64,000 bases of DNA. Source: Cavenderia fasciculata. Its lineage: Eukaryota; Evosea; Eumycetozoa; Acytosteliales; Cavenderiaceae. The DNA lies in assembly GCF_000203815.1 (NCBI RefSeq), contig NW_004457729.1:868674-932673 (forward strand), read 5' to 3'. Positions 51,039 through 62,832 of this stretch are shown here, piece by piece. Both the position numbers and the translations under genes were made by a program. Each line of letters begins with the position of its first letter. The first letter of the stretch is position 1. Below the pieces are notes generated by a model. That model was not told the DNA's origin. It saw only the letters and a program-made list of their open reading frames with translations, and did no database searches.

Positions 51039-52369
51039 ATGGCAAAAGATAATAAGAAAAAGTCAAAAGAGACTAATACTACTACATCGCCATCATCTTC
51101 AAATGATGCTGGTGTTGTTGAACAAGATCATAGCAAAGATAACAAGTCATCATCATCATCTAATGTTTCGACAAAGACTACTAAACCAATCATAGATAAG
51201 AGTACATTGATAAATCGAGCAACTTTAAAGTATCCGTTATTTAGTTGTGCAAGTGGAGGTAATACAGATTTGGTGGCAGTTGGTGGAGGTGGAGGAGTGT
51301 CCAAGACGGGCGTTCCTAACGGTGTGACGGTGTTTAGATGGGTTGAAGGTATGCTGCAACAGCTCGAGACGTTGACTGCCGACGATTGCGTATCAAACAT
51401 TGCTTTTCATCCAAGTCTCGATCAGTTTGCCTATGGCACACGATCAAACTGTCACATTGTCAACTTTAACAACAAACTCACCAGCTTTGAGGTCAAACAA
51501 ACATTCGAGTCCATTCCTCCCAAAGAATCTAAAAAGGTTGAAGAGAGCAGTGGCAAAAGAGAGGAACCACTACTCCAACAAACATGTAGATACAACAGAG
51601 ATGGTAACCGGTTGATCACAGGTGGTAGCGACAACTCGGTGCGTGTTTGGAAGATGCCTGAATGCAAGTTACTCAATACTCTTAGAGGAGAGCATAGTGA
51701 CGAGATTACAGATGTCGACATTCACCCCCACGGCTCACACATTGTCACCACTTCCAAGGACAAGACTTGTAGAGTATGGAATCTCGTGTCTGGCAAGGTG
51801 GAGCATACGTTCCGTCGCAAGCATAACGGTGTCGATCTTGGATTCAGAGGTTGTCGATTCTCTGTCGACGGACTCTCCATCTTTGTCGTCTTGTCTACAC
51901 CACGTGGCAAAAACACGGCTGGTATTGCTATTGTGTCGCAGTACAACCTGGCCACTGGCAGGGAGGAACAGACTCGCCAAGTACACACTGTTCACAACAC
52001 CTGCTTTGAGTTGTCTCCCAATGGAAAGTACTTGGCCATTGGAACAGGCGACAGCTTCATCACAGTCGTCGACACCGACTCGCTCAAACGTGTCGATCGT
52101 TGGGAACCCCACGAATTTGTCATCACAGGTATCGCCTTTTCTCCAGACAGTCAAAACGTAGTCTCTGTCTCTGCCGATTATACAATCACTGCTCATAAAA
52201 TTGGTACTGGTCCAAAAGGTAAACAAAACAAAACAATCAAAAAAAGAATAATATTAATTTGATTTCCTAATTTACTTTTTTTTTTTATTTAGATTTGGAT
52301 TACAAGTTAATTATGGTATTAACAATAATAGTTTTATTATTGGCTTTAATTTATAAATTATTCTTTTAA
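51039..52369 (+). CDS. sec12: SEC12/PREB-like guanine nucleotide exchange factor for Sar1
   Basis: Exons 51039..52218 and 52293..52369 give 418 residues. A Lys/Ser/Thr-rich start of about 55 residues is followed by a seven-bladed WD propeller: YPLFSCASGGNTDLVAVGGG (first blade, with the Sec12-type Gly-rich loop), then GNRLITGGSDNSVRVWK, GSHIVTTSKDKTCRVWNL and later blades. The second exon, only 77 nt, supplies a single C-terminal membrane helix (LIMVLTIIVLLLALIYKLFF) directly before the stop. The propeller plus one C-terminal anchor in this order is the Sec12/PREB layout. The protein activates Sar1 on the ER to start COPII coat assembly. Without the second exon the protein would lack its anchor, so this splice matters. 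Confidence 0.92.
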
Positions 52370-54060
52370 ACAAGTAAAGTAAAGTAATAAATAATATTAA
52401 TAACCCAATAATAATAATAATAATAGTTAACTTTTAGAAAAAGAGGATAAAAAAAACAAAAAGTAAGGAAAACTTAACTTAACTTTAACCTTTAATCCAA
52501 CCCCACTGCAACAATTGCTATATCCATTCCCTTCCTCCCCTTCTTACTGTTTGCATGTACGATCGTACGATCGCCTGGGTCACAACAGTCATGCAAATAT
52601 TGTTGGGGTGGGTGGTAGTAATGGATAATAACGTGTGTGAGTTGTGGTGATGAATAATCAAAAATAATTTTTAAGCTAGAATGGAATGAATCTCTATTTT
52701 AATAATGATGATGGTTTGGGTGATAGTACTACTAGTACTAGTGTTCACGTTAACGTATATAAGGTGGGTGTGATCAATGCCAATCATTGTTGGATGTTGT
52801 ATTTTAGGAGAGTAAAGAAAGAATGAATGAATGAATAAAAAGGAAAGAGCATAGAGATGTAAAATGGAGGGTGTGGAGTGGACATGACAGACAAAAGATT
52901 TGTTGTTATAAATATTAAATATACATTGGATTGGATTGATGGATGGGACGGATTGATGATGGTTCATTCATTCTTTATTGCTATAACAAATAAATAATTG
53001 TAAAAATATTATTAAAAATAATAATTATTAATTTTAAATAAAATAACCAAGTCAGTATAAACAACAATTAATAGAGACAAACTTTTAGATTGGTAGATAG
53101 TTTATTTTCCATTCCATTCCATTCATACCTTTTGACTCTTGAACCAACCCAACTAGTCAAATTTAAAATTCCATTTCCATCGCTATCACCCAAAAAAATA
53201 AAACACCCAACCAAAGGGTCATTCAATTCATCACCATCATCTAAATCTACCTCTAAGCAATCGCTTACCTACAATCACCTCCCTTTCATTTCTCTTCATC
53301 CAGCCAAGTCATCATAACACTTATTTTTTCTTTCCAATTCATTCATTCATTAACTTACTCTTAACATTATTATTATTATATTTAAAGTACAATATTAGTT
53401 CATAGTCATTCATAATTTGGTTGATTGGATTGGAAACACTAACATCAAAATCCACTAACCACTATCATTTATAATATCTCGACAAACACCAATTCGCTTG
53501 GCGACCTTTCGAATCTTAAAATTCACTTTGATTATTAAATCAGTGTCACCCGTGCGACTCCTCTTTTTTGTAAAAAGGTATGTACCAAACAAGGATGGTG
53601 TTACCATCTCGAACCCCCCATCATTCCGTTTCTTTGTACATCGAGTTGTGTGATCGCTCTTCGAATCGGCCTCACCAAATATTCGAAACTTTTAAAAAAA
53701 AATCGGTTGTCTCCGAAAAATTATACAAGACCTCTCTCTTTGCAACCCCCCCTCTGACTCTGACAAGGTGCATCGCTGTTCTTCTTGATATAGCTAGAGG
53801 ATCCTTCCATTGTGTGTCGAACATACACAACAACAACAACAACAAACAATACACCATCTAGATAATAATAATAATAATAACTTAAATCAAAAGAGAGAGA
53901 GGAGAGAGATATATATCACACAAACGAACAGAAACCAGTAGTCAAGTCAACAACTCTTTTAGTTGATTGAATCAATCTTGTTTATAAAGTATAAAGTATA
54001 CTTATAAATATACCTTATTATATTTATTATTTATATATAGGAGATTGAATTTATAGATAG
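52370..54060. other. Intergenic region, no gene seen
   Basis: 1.7 kb. Contains a 14-bp perfect palindrome at 52560-52573, ACTAGT-rich sequence near 52728-52741, and AT-rich blocks. The frames 53090-53317 and 53580-53861 show no family features. The right half should hold the promoter and 5' UTR of the Roco gene. Confidence 0.5.
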
Positions 54061-57000
54061 ATGAAAAAAGACTTGAAACATCAATTACATAAAGAAGTAG
54101 GTATAGATAGTAGGTAGATAGGTAGATAAATAGTATTAATTCTGTTTTCTCAGATATTTAAAACCAAGATTATAAAGGAATTAATAGTATTGGGTAAAGA
54201 AAGAAAAGTTATAGTTCAAGTAGATAAAGCAGAAGCAGCGGCAGCAGCAGCAACAGGAGTATACATTGAAACTTGTTTTGTTGGAAGAGAAGCTGTCAGC
54301 TGGTTAATCGATCATCACAAGGAATTTAAAACAAGAGACGAGGTTAAACAATACCTATCACAATTACTTAAACAGGTAAGATTAGAGAATAGTGTAGTTT
54401 AGTTTTTGTTATTTAATAGATAGATAGATTCAAGTTGGCCGAGTACACTGGTTGGTGGAACATGGTAGGTAGTAGTATCTTGAGATTGCATTCTCAGTAC
54501 GCAACCGAGTGACAGTAGTAATGTTTGTCGTTTTGTAAGCACAGCAGTGGTTGATGGTGACCCTGATCAACCAACCCACACCACCCACAATGTTCGTTCG
54601 TCTAGACGAAACAAGAAGAGAAAGGAGAATCTTTCATTTATTCGTTTTGTGGTGGGGGGTTCTATTGTTTGATTGTTGTGTTTTAGATTTTTCGAGTGGA
54701 ACTTTATGCAAAGATCGATGAAATGTGGCTGCCCCACAATAATGGGTTCTTTGTAACAAAACAAAGGTTTGTTCGGGAGACGGGGCTTCACCTGACAGAC
54801 AGGTGCAAAGATACGCCGCTCGAGGATAAGATGAATTATGCCTGAAAAGGGAAGTCCACCACCACATCAAATGAATCATTTCGTGGGAGGGGCCAATTCT
54901 TTTCGAATAACAAGCGGCAAAGAAAAGAATGGAATTTGGCTTTTCAAACGAAAACAAAAAAAAAAAAAGTTTGTTTGGAGGAGAGTGAACATCAGCAAAG
55001 CAAATGGATTTATCAACTTTCAAGTTAACTTGGCCCAAAAAGTCTAATTTCTTTTTTTTTTTGGTTGACGGTGCAATAAGTGTTGTGGGTGGGGTGTTTT
55101 TTCGTCAAGCGGAGAGTCCTCTTCATCATCAAGTTGATCCTTCTCTATCGATACAAATTTCCTCCTCTCTACTACTTATCTGTTGGCTCACTCGCGCACT
55201 CTCTTTTTTTTATCTATCTATCTATCTGTTCAACAACACTTAAACAAAAGAGAGAGAGAGAAAAGACGATTGCTATAAACATCAAGTTGTTTATACCACC
55301 TTCACTTCACAATCAACTCACACACAACTCAGATAAATTTATCTGATCTTTAAAATCAACAACAAAAAGACGATCGTCGTTGTTATGCTTTAATTTTTTA
55401 CCACACGCAAAAGAAGATAAATCAAACCATCAACCACCACCACTTCAATCATCAATCATCATATCTGTTTGTTTGATTTTTTTTTTAAAAGCGCCTCATT
55501 TATTTATTATTAGAGAGATATCTTCATCTTCTCTTGTTGTTAATTAGTCAATCAATCGCATTTGACTAAATCCTTCATTCCTTCATTCATCCATCCATCC
55601 ATCCATCTATCCAACCAACTAACCTCTCAAAAGTTTTAATATCCATTCCAAAATAATAATAATAATAATAATATATTAATTTACTTGTTTATCTTTTAAT
55701 CAAAATTCAAAGGGTTTCATATCATATGTAGATTGTAATCAAAATCAAACTAATAATAATAATAATAATAATAATCATAATCATAATCATAATAATAGTA
55801 GTACTAATAATTTAGAAACAATAATAGAAACAACAACAACAGCAATGGATTCACCACTCAAAGCATCAGGTCATCATTTTAAGGATGATGGATCATTTTA
55901 TGCTTTTACAGATAATAATAGTAACAATAATAATAATAATACCAACAACAATCCACTTGGTGGCAGTATACCGATTGGAGCAGGCACAAATAATAATAAT
56001 AATAATAGTATGAGTAATAGTCTCGAAACTCAACTTTTAGTCACGCCAAGTAGCGTGTTTGTCAACTCTTCCTCTGCCAATCACAACAAATACTCTAAAA
56101 GAGGAGGTGCCAATTTAAACAAAGACGAGGTATGTAGTAAAATATTAAAAAGCTAGTAAAATCAAATCAATCAAATTGAAAGACACCCACAAAACAAACG
56201 TCATACTCCCACACCCACACATACTCTCTTTGCCCATTCCATAAATAACCATCATCAACCTACCCCATCTCACCCAAAGGTCGGGGGGGGAGGGAGTTGA
56301 TGATGTTCATCAAAATGAAAAAACTGACAGACAGACGGATAAAGATTTATTTTTGATAAATATCGGCCTGCATAGAACAAAGAGACGGATTGGAGGGAGG
56401 CGAGGTTTGAAAATCGTGGTGGGTAGGTGGGAGTGAAGTTTGTTTTGTGGACCAATCACATAAAAACAAAGATATATGTGAATGTGATTAATATTCTCTT
56501 GCAACAACCTTCAAAAATAATATTTGATTTGAAAATAGCAACAACAACAACTTGTCGGTTGGTTGATGGATTTTAAAATAATATTAATATACATTTTTTA
56601 AAATTTAATTTACTTTTAGTTATTTCAACTTGGACTAGATTTAATGCATAGTGAAAAAGGATTAAAATTACAAAAGAGAAAGAAGAACTTTTTAGCAGCA
56701 CCAACCAGTTGTTTTAGTGGCCAACAAATCATAGATTGGCTCTCTGAGAATTTGTGTATCTCACGAAAGGAGAGTCTAGTGGTAGCCTATAAATTGGTCA
56801 ATTTAAATATATTCTTTGAAACTGGAATCAACCCAAATAATAATATTAATAATCTGGATTCTGGTTCTGGTGGCAACAATAGTGCAGGTAGTAGTCCTAC
56901 TGGTAGTTCTACTTCAATATCTTATAGTAATAATAACACATCAACAACAACAACAACAAATATTAATATTCGAGGAGGGGGAAGCGGCAATAATATAGAT

Positions 57001-60000
57001 ACATCATCAACATCATCGTTATCAGCGTCATTTGGCGCCATGTTATCAACTACACCAAGCGCAGTCGCATTTTCACTCCCTCATCATCATCATACTCCTC
57101 AACCATCAACCTCAGCGCATAGTGGAATTAGAGGCTCAACCTCTTTAATGCCACCTCCATCATCATCAACAACATCAACATCATTATTGTCGTCGTCACT
57201 AAAGACGTCGACTTCATCTTTTATGCCACCACCATCATCTCCACTCAAATCCTCCTCATCGACATCTTTTTCCAATCCCAATAACCACAACAGTATGAGT
57301 AGCAACGGTTTTAGACTTCCGGTCGAAGACAATCCCGATGTATATTACGAGTTTCTAACCAAACCAGAGGCCATTATCAGCCACGTCTCGATGAAGCGAC
57401 TAAGTGAACTCCATCTTGCCCATAAAACTTTACAATCCATTCCAACTACTATTATCAATACTTTAAATTATCTAAAGGTAAGATAAGAAAGAGAGATAAT
57501 AATCAAATCAAAACAAAACAAACTATTCAATTTTACTTACTTATTTCTATTTCTATTTTAGGTATTAGACTTTTCATATAATGCATTACAAGATCATTCA
57601 TCATTAGAGTCAGTATCAACATTGTATGGATTGGAATCACTCAATTTATCATATAATGCATTATCAGACATACCAGCTTCACTTAGTCGACTGGAAAAAC
57701 TCACCAAACTCAACCTCAGTAACAACAATTTTGTAAATATTCCAACCTGTATCTTTCAACTCTTTTCGTTGGAGAAGCTCAACATGTCGGGCAACGTCAT
57801 CGTGTCCATCCCCGAGTCGATCCAGCACCTGTACAAGTCGCTTGCGCATCTCGACCTGCGCAACAACAAGATCACCAAGCTGCCCAAAGAGGTTGGGCTC
57901 TTGGCCAAGCTGCACACTTTGGACGTGTCGGGCTACAACAAGATTGTTGAGTTGCCCGCCTACCTCGCTACGTTGCCCATGCTCGAGAAACTCGAGTTCC
58001 CCGACAGCGTCAAGGTGCCACCTCGCTCGGTCACCTCCAAGGGCTTTAGTCATATCATGGGTCACCTGCGTGACATGATTGACGGTACCGTCCAACTGAC
58101 CGACGTCAAGCTCATCTTTCTCGGCCCGGAAAAGAGTGGCAAGACACAGTTGGTGCGTTCACTCACCAAGTCGTCGTCCAACAAGACCATCAAGATGGGT
58201 AGCATGCGTCGTCACAGCGGGTCAGTCTCGATATCATCGGCTGGCACGACTATTATAAATCCGCGTCTTGATACGCCGCAGTTGGGTGAGTCGGTCGAGC
58301 AGACCGAATGGAAGATCGAGCTGCCCGTCAGCCAGCAACAGCAGCAACAGCCACAACAGACGTTGTCCGTGCCCGTCCAGACTATGCCTGACGCGTCTCC
58401 CAAGACAATGCGCAGCTCCAAGTTGTCCAAACGTGCGGTCAAGTTGATGGCACTCGACTTTAAGTTTATCGGTAGTGCTGTCTACACGAGTACGCATTCG
58501 TTCTTTTTGTCAGAGCGTGCATTCTATTTGATCACGGTTGATATTACCAAAGAGCCGCTGTCACAGCTTGACCTGTGGGTCAACTCGGTCAAGGCCAAGG
58601 CGCCGACGGCACCCATCTACATTGTCGCCACCCACATTGACCACTATGCCGGCGACATTATGAAGGCACTACATCAGATCGAAGGGTTCCTCAACGAACG
58701 TATGCTTGAGGTGACAGGTGTCATTGGAGTCGCCACCAACACGTCGCGCAATATTGACCTCTTGCGCCAAGAGATCATCACGACGCTGGCCAACCAATGC
58801 AACCACTGGTTCTCAGAGCAGACGCCCGCCGTTTACGTACAGCTCGAGAAGCAGCTCGAGGAGGAAGCACGTCGTCGCTCACCGCCCGTCATTGCATGGG
58901 ACGAGTATGTAAATATCGCCAAATTGGCCAACATCACGACACACGAGAAGCTGGTGCGTGCAACCAACACCCTACATCGATGGGGGTCGATCATGTGGTT
59001 TGACGAGGAGAAGCACGGGCTCAACGACCTGGTCATCCTGTCGCCGCAGTGGTTGAGCGACTGCTTTGCCGCCATTGTCATGTCGAAAAACACGCATATC
59101 CAATCCGACTCAATCCTGTCGCTCAAAAAGCTACACCACATTTGGAAGGACCCTGCGATCCCCGGCTTCCTCCACATGAAACTCATCCGTATGCTTGAGC
59201 GTTTCAACATCCTCTTTACACTCAAGAGCAACGGCCAAAACACGTCACTGCAGGATTTGTCGCTGCCATTGTCCGAGGCCAACCGGTCCGTGTCGTCGCC
59301 GCTCCCCACTCTGTCACCTGAGCCCGTTCTCACATCCAGTTCGTTCATTTCAACGTCGTCTACGTCCTCGTTTATGACGTCGATTGTCAATAGCTCGCCG
59401 TCGATGTTGCGCAGCTCCATGAAGCTGCTCAAGCCGGCCACCACCGCCGCTGCAGCCGCCGCGGGCATGTCGTCGGGCGGCAGCTCAGCCAGCACGTCGG
59501 GCAACATCTCGTCATCGTCATCACATGAAAACATTGCGCAGTTTATCCAGGGCACCAAGATCATCGTCCCCTGTCTACTGCCAGCTGCCAAACCATCACA
59601 TCTTGCATCCATGTGGGACACTTGGGGTGGCGAAGACATGCACCAAGTCGGTCGTTACTACACCTTCCTCAACGCTCCCAAGAGTTGTTTTGACCGTCTC
59701 ATGGTTCGTTTCCTCTACACCATGGAACCAATCGTCTACTATGGTTCGGGTATTCTCTTCCGTAAACCTCAAAACATGAAAGACTCGGTCAAGAGTAGTA
59801 TGTCGTCTTGCGGAACACTCGTCGAGTTTGATCACCAAGCTCAACAAATCCAAGTGCGTGTGCGTGGTCACGACTACGAGTCCACGTCCAAGATGTTCCA
59901 GCTCGTGCTCGAAAATGTCGACACTCTTCTCAAGGATCTCGGCATCACACCCTCCAAGACACTGGTGACATGCTCGTGTTCGTTGGATTGCCAGCTCGAC

Positions 60001-61143
60001 AAGCAGACACCCACCTACCCCATTGAAATGGTTGAGTCTGCCTTTGGCAAGGGTGAGGCCTACATCAAGTGCCCCAAGTCGCAAAAGCTCGTGTCGATCG
60101 AGACGCTCTCGCCAGATATTGCCCTCGCATGTCCGTCGACCACCAAGATTGGCACTGAGGAGCTGGCCGGTTTTGTCGAGATTGGCCACGGCGCGTCAGC
60201 CAAGGTGTTTAGAGCGACCCTGCGTGGCGCACAAACCGTCGCCGTCAAGCAGTTTAGTTTGGACCGTATGGACTTGCCCGACGCACACCCTTTGGTCGGC
60301 GGGTCAGGCTCACCCACTCCCAACTCATCGGGACACCACTTTACCCGTGCACCATCCAGCAGCTCGCTATCATCGGCATCATCAGCCGACGAAGCCAACC
60401 AGTTGCAAGGCAAGCTGACAGCCATCAACGAGTTTAGAAGAGAGGTTTGGCTCATGTCAGATCTCGTTCACCAAAATATTGTTCACATGAAGGGATACAG
60501 TTTGGACCCTTACTCGATCGTCATGGAGTATATGGATCTCGGATCATTGTCATCGTATCTCCGTCAAAAGCGAGAGTTGGGCGAGACACTACCATGGGAA
60601 ATTATCCTCAAGATTGCCAAAGACATTGCCAAGGGCATGGCCTTTTTACACAACATTTCACCTCCACTTGTACATAGAGACCTCAAGTCGCCAAACATCT
60701 TGTTGGCCACCACTCCCACCGAACCATTCATCGTTGCCAAGATATCAGACTTTGGCCTCTCTAGAACGGTCGTCCAAAGTTTTGTTTCAAAGGTTGTCGA
60801 CAATCCAACGTGGCTCGCCCCCGAGGTGATCAGCCAACGAGAATACAACGAAAAGGGAGATATTTACAGTTTGGGTATCATCCTCTGGGAGTTGTACCAC
60901 ATGCAGCTACCATTTGAAGAGTTTGGCATTAAATTTATGTCTACCCTCGAAGACAGTATCATCTCTGGTCTCCGTCCAACCATCAACCCTCAATGCAACG
61001 CAATGTATTCTTCATTGATTACAAAATGTTGGAATGAAAACCCTCAATCCCGTCCTTCTTTCCCTACCATTGTCAAGGCTTTAGAAGAAATTCATGATAA
61101 CATCAAGAAAACTTCTTCTTCTTCTTCTTTACAAAATAAATAA
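54061..61143 (+). CDS. Roco-family protein kinase with two DEP domains
   Basis: Exons 54061..54096, 54154..54375, 55713..56129, 56620..57477 and 57562..61143, all phase 0, give 1704 residues. Order: a DEP domain split by a 1337-nt intron (ETCFVGREAVSWLIDHHKEF ... KQ joined to GFISYVD ... HHFKDDGSFYAF), Asn/Ser linker, second DEP (CFSGQQIIDWLSENLCISRK), leucine-rich repeats from about 512, Roc GTPase with P-loop GPEKSGKT (699-706) and G4 THID, COR, and a kinase domain with GHGASAKVF (1386), Lys1407, HRD (1549-1551), DFG (1574-1576) and APE. This is the LRRK2 type of architecture; dictyostelid Roco kinases act in development and chemotaxis. Oddities: a Gln/Ser insertion in Roc after the P-loop, DFKFIG where a DxxGQ motif is expected, and a Ser-rich insertion between the catalytic Lys and helix C. 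Nothing follows the kinase. The precise roco number is not assigned. Confidence 0.92.
54376..55712 (+). other. Exceptionally long intron in Roco gene
   Basis: 1337 nt from GTAAGA to AAAG, at least tenfold longer than most introns here. It contains promoter-like features: TATAAA near 55273, (TATC)n near 55214-55229, (AG)n near 55249-55262, and CA-rich leader-like sequence after it. The intron is required to keep the first DEP domain whole. No nested gene is evident. Confidence 0.6.
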
Positions 61144-61295
61144 TAAAACAAAAGGAAGAAAAAAGGATATTTTTTTATAGAAATTAATAATAACATAATA
61201 GTAGTAGCAGTAGTAGTTTTGTTTATTATTCTTTTATATATATTTTCTTTATAAATCAAGAAAGTTTCTTATTCTTTCTTTCTTTTTATCATTTT

Positions 61296-62799
61296 CTATC
61301 GATAGGTAGCCATATTTAAATTTGGAGTGATGTTACTAACACCAACTATATTTGGCTGTTGTTGTTGCTGTTGTTGTTGTAAATTGAAATTATTGACAAA
61401 CATTTGGTTATTCAACTGTTGCTTTTGCTGAAGGAGTAAAGCATTGGTTGCGGCTGTAGATAGGGGTGGTGATTGTTGAGCTTTACCCAATTGTTGTTGT
61501 TGTTGTTGGAGATGGAATTGTTGAGACACCGAGTTAAATAATTGTTGTTGTTGTGGATTGATCATATTTTGGTATTGTACACCATTAAATTGATTTGGTT
61601 GTGCAAAATTACCAGCATTGGCATTTTGTTGAGGTTGTTGTTGTTGTTGTTGTTGTTGTTGAAGATTATATACATATTGTTGTTGTTGTTGTTGTTGTTG
61701 TTTCAAAAGTTGTTGTTGTTGATTGTACAATTGTTGTTGCTGTTGTTGCTGTTGTTGTTGTTGGTAAAAGTTTTGTAATTGTTGTTGTTGTTGGAATAAT
61801 TGTTGTTGCTGGAACAATTGTTGTTGTTGTAACAATGCTGCATTTTGTTGTTGTTGTTGTGGTTGAATACCCAATGGATTAGGTTGCGTCAAGTTTGGTG
61901 CGGCAGTATTGGATGTGGTGGTAATGGGAGTTGGAACAACAATTGTTGTTGCATTAGTTTGTGGAGTTTGATTCGCGATCGCTGGTTGTACTGGTTGAAG
62001 TTGTGAGGATATTGGCTGTACAAGGGGTGGTGGTGCATGAAGATTAAGTGGTGATGCCGCTGTTGTCAAAGTACTTGTTGGCGTCGTGGTGGCCGCAGTA
62101 CTCTTTGCCAATGAAGACGACGAAGATGATTTCTTTGCAGTCGATTTCTTTGTTGTTGTTGGTTTTTCTTTCGGTTCTTTTTTGGTAGTTGTTGATTTTT
62201 TCTTGGATGTTTTGGTTGTTGTGGTTGTTGCAGTAGAGTCTGTGGAAGTTGTGAGCGTGGTGGTGTCTATAGAGTCAGATGATTCGGTGGTTGATGGTTC
62301 TGGTTCTGATAATTTCTTGGCGGTTGATTTTTTCTTGCTCGACGATGATTTCTTTTTACTAGTGGTGGTAGTAGTAGAGGTCGAGGTGGTTGAAGAGGAG
62401 AGTGATAGTGATGGTGAGGTGGGGTTGGAGGTGGATGCCACAGATGGTGTGGATGGTGCAGTGTTGATGGTGGTGGTTGGAGGATGTTGTTCGGCAATGG
62501 CCGAGGTCATGGAGGTGGCAAGGGCTGGCACCGATTGAGGGGCAATTGGTTGGGCTGGGATGGATTGGCGAGCTGCAATATTGGGATGGAGCAGTGGCGT
62601 TGTTGAAGCTGTGCCTGTTGTCGACGATGTTGCCGGTACGATTTGTGGCGATGAATGAATGGAATGTTGTTGTTGAGGTGATAGTAATGGTGTTGGTGGA
62701 TTGGCAGTGCCCATAATAGTCATATTATTACTAATGACCATGGGCGATGTAATGTGTTGTTGTTGAATATTCATATTATTCATATGTTGTTGTTGTTGC

Positions 62800-62832
<33 letters not shown>

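Noticed and set aside
53580-53861. Frame before the Roco gene
   Set aside because: No conserved motif, lies in probable promoter or 5' UTR, and contains random-looking composition.
54426-54530. Possible tRNA (Leu/Ser-like A box TTGGCCGAGT)
   Set aside because: No matching T-loop (GGTTCGAATCC-like) at the right distance and no acceptor stem pairing; the sequence lies in the Roco intron.
58833-59639. 268-codon reverse frame inside the Roco gene
   Set aside because: Mirror of the COR-region coding sequence with GC-rich third positions; no domain and no promoter context.
62086-62538. Val/Asp-rich plus-strand frame
   Set aside because: Antisense of Thr/Ser/Lys repeats in the AT-hook gene; repeats read open on both strands.
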